Assembly: GCA_002311925.1 (NCBI GenBank)
Contig: DCAK01000115.1
Location: forward strand, 1-22,659
DNA length: 22,659 nt
Direction of reading: 5' to 3'
From: Planctomycetes bacterium UBA1135
GTDB taxonomy: Bacteria; Planctomycetota; UBA1135
Below the pieces are notes generated by a model. That model had not been told where the DNA came from. It was given only the letters and a program-made list of their open reading frames with translations, and searched no databases. Of the stretch, positions 19,806-22,659 are shown in pieces. The stretch's first letter is position 1, and the number at the start of each line of letters is the position of its first letter. A program made the translations under genes and the position numbers.

Positions 19806-22276
19806 TTCCCAGAGAATCCATGAAAGAGGAGAGGCAAGGCCTCTTCGAAGGTCTTCACCCAGTGGAATTGGAGGCCGCGAGTCCAGGCGGGGTCGAGGAT
19901 TTCGACATCGGGACGGTTCTGGGCCGGCAGGACCACCCGCTTGACCCCCTGCCGCTTGGCGGCCAGCACCTTCTCGCGGAGGCCACCCACTGGGAGGATT
20001 TCCCCGGTGAGGGTGATTTCTCCGCTCATGGCGGTGCGGGGCCGCATCTGGCGACCGGTCAGGCGGCCCAGCATGGCGGCGGCGATGGTGATGCCGGCGG
20101 AGGGGCCGTCCTTGCGCACCGCGCCGGCGGGGAAGTGGACATGGAGGTCCTGGGATGCGAGAGCGGCTTCGGATATGCCGAAGGTCTCGGCCGAGGACCG
20201 GAGCAGGCTGTGCGCGATGCGGCAGGATTCGGTCATCACATCCCCTAGCGAACCCGTCCAAGAAACCTTGCCCTTGCCAGAGACGGCCACGCATTCGGCT
20301 TCCAGGACATCCCCGCCTGCGGGAGTGTAGGCCAGGCCCAGGGCGACGCCCACCCCGGGGGTGAGCCGGACCGGGTCGTCCTCCCACTTTGGGGGCCCCA
20401 GGTATTTTTCGAGCCCGCCGGGCTTCACCTCGGCCACCCGGCGCTTCTTGCGGGCAACCTCCAGGGCACGCTTGCGGCAAAGCGAGGCGATGGCCTTCTC
20501 CAGGCCGCGGACCCCGGCCTCGCGGGTCCACCCCCCCACCAGGGCCCGGAGGGTGGCCACCGGAATCTTGAGCCTCTTGGTGTCGAGCCCGTGGGCTTCG
20601 AGCTGCCGCGGCACCAGGTGGCGGCGCCCAATCTGGATTTTCTCCGCGTTCACATAACCGGGAAGCTCGATGAGTTCCATGCGGTCGCGCAGCGGCGGCG
20701 GGATATTGGCCGGCACGTTGGCGGTGGCCACGAACATCACCTTCGACAGGTCGAAGGGGAGGTCCATGTAGAGGTCGAGGAAGGCTGAATTCTGGGCCGG
20801 GTCGAGCACTTCCAGGAGCGCGCTGGAGGGGTCGCCGCGGAAATCCTTGCCCAGCTTGTCGACCTCGTCGAGCACGATGACGGGGTTGTCGGTTCCGGCG
20901 CGGCGCATCATCTGAAGGATGCGGCCGGGCATGGCGCCGACATAGGTGCGGCGGTGGCCCTTGATTTCGGCCTCGTCCCGCATGCCCCCGAGGCTGATGC
21001 GCTCGAGCTTGCGGTTCATGCCCTCGGACATGGCCATGGCGAGGGAAGTCTTGCCCACCCCGGGAGGGCCGGTGAAGCAGAGAATGGCCCCCGCCTTGCC
21101 GGGCCGCATCCGGCGCACGGCGAGGAATTCAAGGATACGTTCCTTGGGTTCGACGAGGCCGTAGTGGTCGCGGTCGAGGATGCGCTCGGCCTCGTCGAGG
21201 TCGAGGCGGTCCTCACTCGAGCGGTTCCAGGGAAGCTCGACGAGCCACTCGAGGTAGTTGCGGATGACCGGGTATTCGGGAGAAACCGGCGGCACCATGG
21301 CCAGCCTTTCAACCTCCTCCCGTACCTTCGCGTCCACTTCCTCGGGGTAATCATGGTCGGCGAGCTTGGCCAGGAAGTGGTCCCGATCGCGTTCCTGCGG
21401 GTCCTTTTCCTCGCCGAGTTCGCGGCGGATGATCTTGATCTGCTCACGGAGGAAGAATTCCTTCTGCTGGTCCTCGACCTTGCTGCGAATTTCCTGCTGG
21501 ATGCGGTCCCCCAGTTCCAGGGTGACCAGCTCGCGGGTCAGCGCAACGTCCACCTTGTGGAGGCGTTCGGCCACATCCAGGGTTTCGAGGACCTGCTGCT
21601 TGGCCTCGACCTCCTTGACCAGGTAGGCGGTTGCGAAATCGGCCAGGTGGCCGACCGGGTCCATGTTGTGGGCGGCCAGGGTGAAGCCTTCACCCAGGGC
21701 GGGATTGTGGTTCGCCACCTTCTGCGAGAGCATCAACACGTTGCGGGCCATGGCCTCGCCCTTTTCGTCCTTGGGGTAAATGTCCTCGGGGTAACTCACC
21801 CGGGCCACCGGAGCGCCGTTCTTGCGGCGCAGGAACCGTTTCACCGTGAAGCGGCACACCCCCTTGCAGAGGTAGCTCGAGTTCCCGTCGGGAAGGCGGA
21901 TGCGCTTGTGGACCTCGGCCACCACCCCGACGCGGCGAAATTCGCGGGGCCGGGGAAGCGTGGCGGCGTCGCCGCCCTCGGCAAGAAGGAGGCCCACATG
22001 GCGGCCCTGGGCGAGGGCCTGTTCCATGATTCCCGTTTCGTTTCCGGCCTCGGCCTGGACCGGCATCACCAGCCCGGGAAAAGGGACCGAGCGGCGCAGC
22101 GGAAAGACCACCAGCACCCCGGGGAGGTCGGCCTTGGGGATTGCGGGAAGGAGTTCCTCCTCTCCCACCTGGCGCTCGAGCAGGGCCTGGGCCTCTTCCT
22201 CGGTGGGAAGAAGAATCTGCGGGATTTCCTCCGGGGGCCCGTCGTCGCGGGGGTCGTCGTCGTCGGGGTGTTTCAT
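19802..22276 (-). CDS. lon: ATP-dependent protease Lon (LonA type)
   Basis: A complete 824-residue cytoplasmic Lon that unfolds and degrades damaged and regulatory proteins. The N-domain spans about 50-250 ('LVVFPLRRSVPFPGLVMPV'), then a coiled-coil helical segment to about 350. The AAA domain has Walker A GPPGVGKT (403-410), Walker B VIVLDE (Asp470, Glu471) and the conserved 'HRRTYVGAMPGRI'. The protease domain (about 635-820) carries Ser726 in 'KDGPSAG' and Lys769 in 'GGLREKVLAA', 43 apart as in E. coli. An acidic N-terminal tail (MKHPDDDDPRDDGPPEE) precedes the domain. The ATG at 22276 overlaps the symporter stop (ATGA), and the lon stop overlaps the next start. No heat-shock element is seen; its expression must depend on the operon promoter outside the window or an internal one. 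Confidence 0.97.
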   Translation of the reverse strand: MKHPDDDDPRDDGPPEEIPQILLPTEEEAQALLERQVGEEELLPAIPKADLPGVLVVFPLRRSVPFPGLVMPVQAEAGNETGIMEQALAQGRHVGLLLAEGGDAATLPRPREFRRVGVVAEVHKRIRLPDGNSSYLCKGVCRFTVKRFLRRKNGAPVARVSYPEDIYPKDEKGEAMARNVLMLSQKVANHNPALGEGFTLAAHNMDPVGHLADFATAYLVKEVEAKQQVLETLDVAERLHKVDVALTRELVTLELGDRIQQEIRSKVEDQQKEFFLREQIKIIRRELGEEKDPQERDRDHFLAKLADHDYPEEVDAKVREEVERLAMVPPVSPEYPVIRNYLEWLVELPWNRSSEDRLDLDEAERILDRDHYGLVEPKERILEFLAVRRMRPGKAGAILCFTGPPGVGKTSLAMAMSEGMNRKLERISLGGMRDEAEIKGHRRTYVGAMPGRILQMMRRAGTDNPVIVLDEVDKLGKDFRGDPSSALLEVLDPAQNSAFLDLYMDLPFDLSKVMFVATANVPANIPPPLRDRMELIELPGYVNAEKIQIGRRHLVPRQLEAHGLDTKRLKIPVATLRALVGGWTREAGVRGLEKAIASLCRKRALEVARKKRRVAEVKPGGLEKYLGPPKWEDDPVRLTPGVGVALGLAYTPAGGDVLEAECVAVSGKGKVSWTGSLGDVMTESCRIAHSLLRSSAETFGISEAALASQDLHVHFPAGAVRKDGPSAGITIAAAMLGRLTGRQMRPRTAMSGEITLTGEILPVGGLREKVLAAKRQGVKRVVLPAQNRPDVEILDPAWTRGLQFHWVKTFEEALPLLFHGFSGK

Positions 22277-22659
22277 CGGTCGGGAGGCCTTCCTGACGGC
22301 CCCGGCGGTCCCGTCGAAACCTCGGCCAGCACCGCGTCGCCCTCGGACTTGGCGATCACCGCGGCGCCGCAGGAATCCGACCAGACATTGACGGCGGTCC
22401 GCATCATGTCCAGCGGTCGGTCCACCGCCAGCAGCAGCAGGACCCCGTCATCGGGAAGGCCGAGGGATTTCAGAATCATGGCCTTCAGGACCAGGCCGGC
22501 GCTTGGGATTCCCGCCGCCCCGATGGAAGCCAGAAGCGCGGTCACCACCACGAAGAACTGCATCCCGAGGGTGAGTTCAAAGGCGGGGCTGTGGCTGGCG
22601 TAGTACTGGGACAGGAAAAGGACGCCGACGCATTCGTAGAGGGCGGTCCCGTCCATGTT
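22273..22659 (-). CDS. Dicarboxylate/amino acid:cation symporter (DAACS, DctA/GltP type), C-terminal fragment
   Basis: The last 128 residues of a sodium- or proton-coupled symporter of the inner membrane; the 5' part lies beyond the window. The fragment opens at the NMDGT cation-binding motif of TM7, continues through 'LTLGMQFFVVVTALLASIGAAGIPSAG' in outline (re-entrant hairpin HP2) and ends TM8 with 'DRPLDMMRTAVNVWSDSCGAAVIAKSEG', where the Asp and Asn residues bind substrate and sodium in GltPh-type proteins. A Pro/Gly-rich tail of about 15 residues closes it. Its stop overlaps lon in ATGA. Substrate (glutamate, aspartate, succinate or similar) cannot be fixed from the fragment. Confidence 0.9.
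   Translation of the reverse strand, partial: NMDGTALYECVGVLFLSQYYASHSPAFELTLGMQFFVVVTALLASIGAAGIPSAGLVLKAMILKSLGLPDDGVLLLLAVDRPLDMMRTAVNVWSDSCGAAVIAKSEGDAVLAEVSTGPPGPSGRPPDR

Noticed and set aside
20954..22603. A 549-codon open frame on the plus strand opposite lon
   Set aside because: It mirrors the lon coding strand, with no recognisable domain and composition typical of antisense frames. The lon motifs are complete on the other strand.

Overview
The window reads as a compact, GC-rich chromosomal segment of a Gram-negative bacterium. It encodes heptose synthesis (GmhA), an outer-membrane phosphate porin and several lipoproteins. The small sigma factor at 6845-7384 resembles the ECF type expanded in Planctomycetota, and few starts carry a Shine-Dalgarno, which also fits that phylum. 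Planctomycetota is my best guess (roughly 0.5); no rRNA, tRNA or phage, IS or CRISPR element is present to settle it. Coding density is extreme: no gap reaches 100 bp, so there is no large unexplained non-coding stretch. Nearly all other long ORFs are GC-driven shadows of the genes listed.

Layout. (1) 2-3234: a FecCD/BtuCD-type metal-chelate or corrinoid ABC importer (3' end of the binding protein, ATPase, permease). gmhA lies antisense between binding protein and ATPase, and a parvulin-like protein is coupled to the permease. (2) 3242-6249: a phosphate cassette, with a PhoU-like regulator and Na+/Pi cotransporter on the minus strand and a divergent porin O/P gene. (3) 6265-7384: Trm112-like, HIT and ECF sigma genes, preceded by a terminator hairpin that also contains the Trm112 start codon. 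(4) 7381-13797, minus strand: an ABC ATPase, FtsX-like permease and DUF3299-type lipoprotein, then a translationally coupled FIST, FHA and ClpA-like AAA+ trio; possibly one six-gene operon. (5) 13859-17431: a fused 3-hydroxyacyl-CoA dehydrogenase/enoyl-CoA hydratase, then an NHLRC2-like thioredoxin/NHL protein. (6) 17428-22659, minus strand: a dicarboxylate symporter (partial), Lon protease, a gluzincin-like lipoprotein, a stand-alone C-terminal half of PurH (AICAR transformylase) and a Cas4/AddB-like Fe-S nuclease, almost all overlapping by 4 bp.

Themes. Genes within operons overlap by ATGA or TTGA. Three of four convergent gene pairs end in one shared CTAG that gives both strands a TAG stop. 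Several first genes have a -10-like hexamer 7-9 nt before the start codon, suggesting leaderless mRNAs. The best candidates for something undescribed are the FIST-FHA-Clp operon, whose Clp has a degenerate first ATPase ring, and the terminator/promoter/start-codon overlap at 6265-6302.
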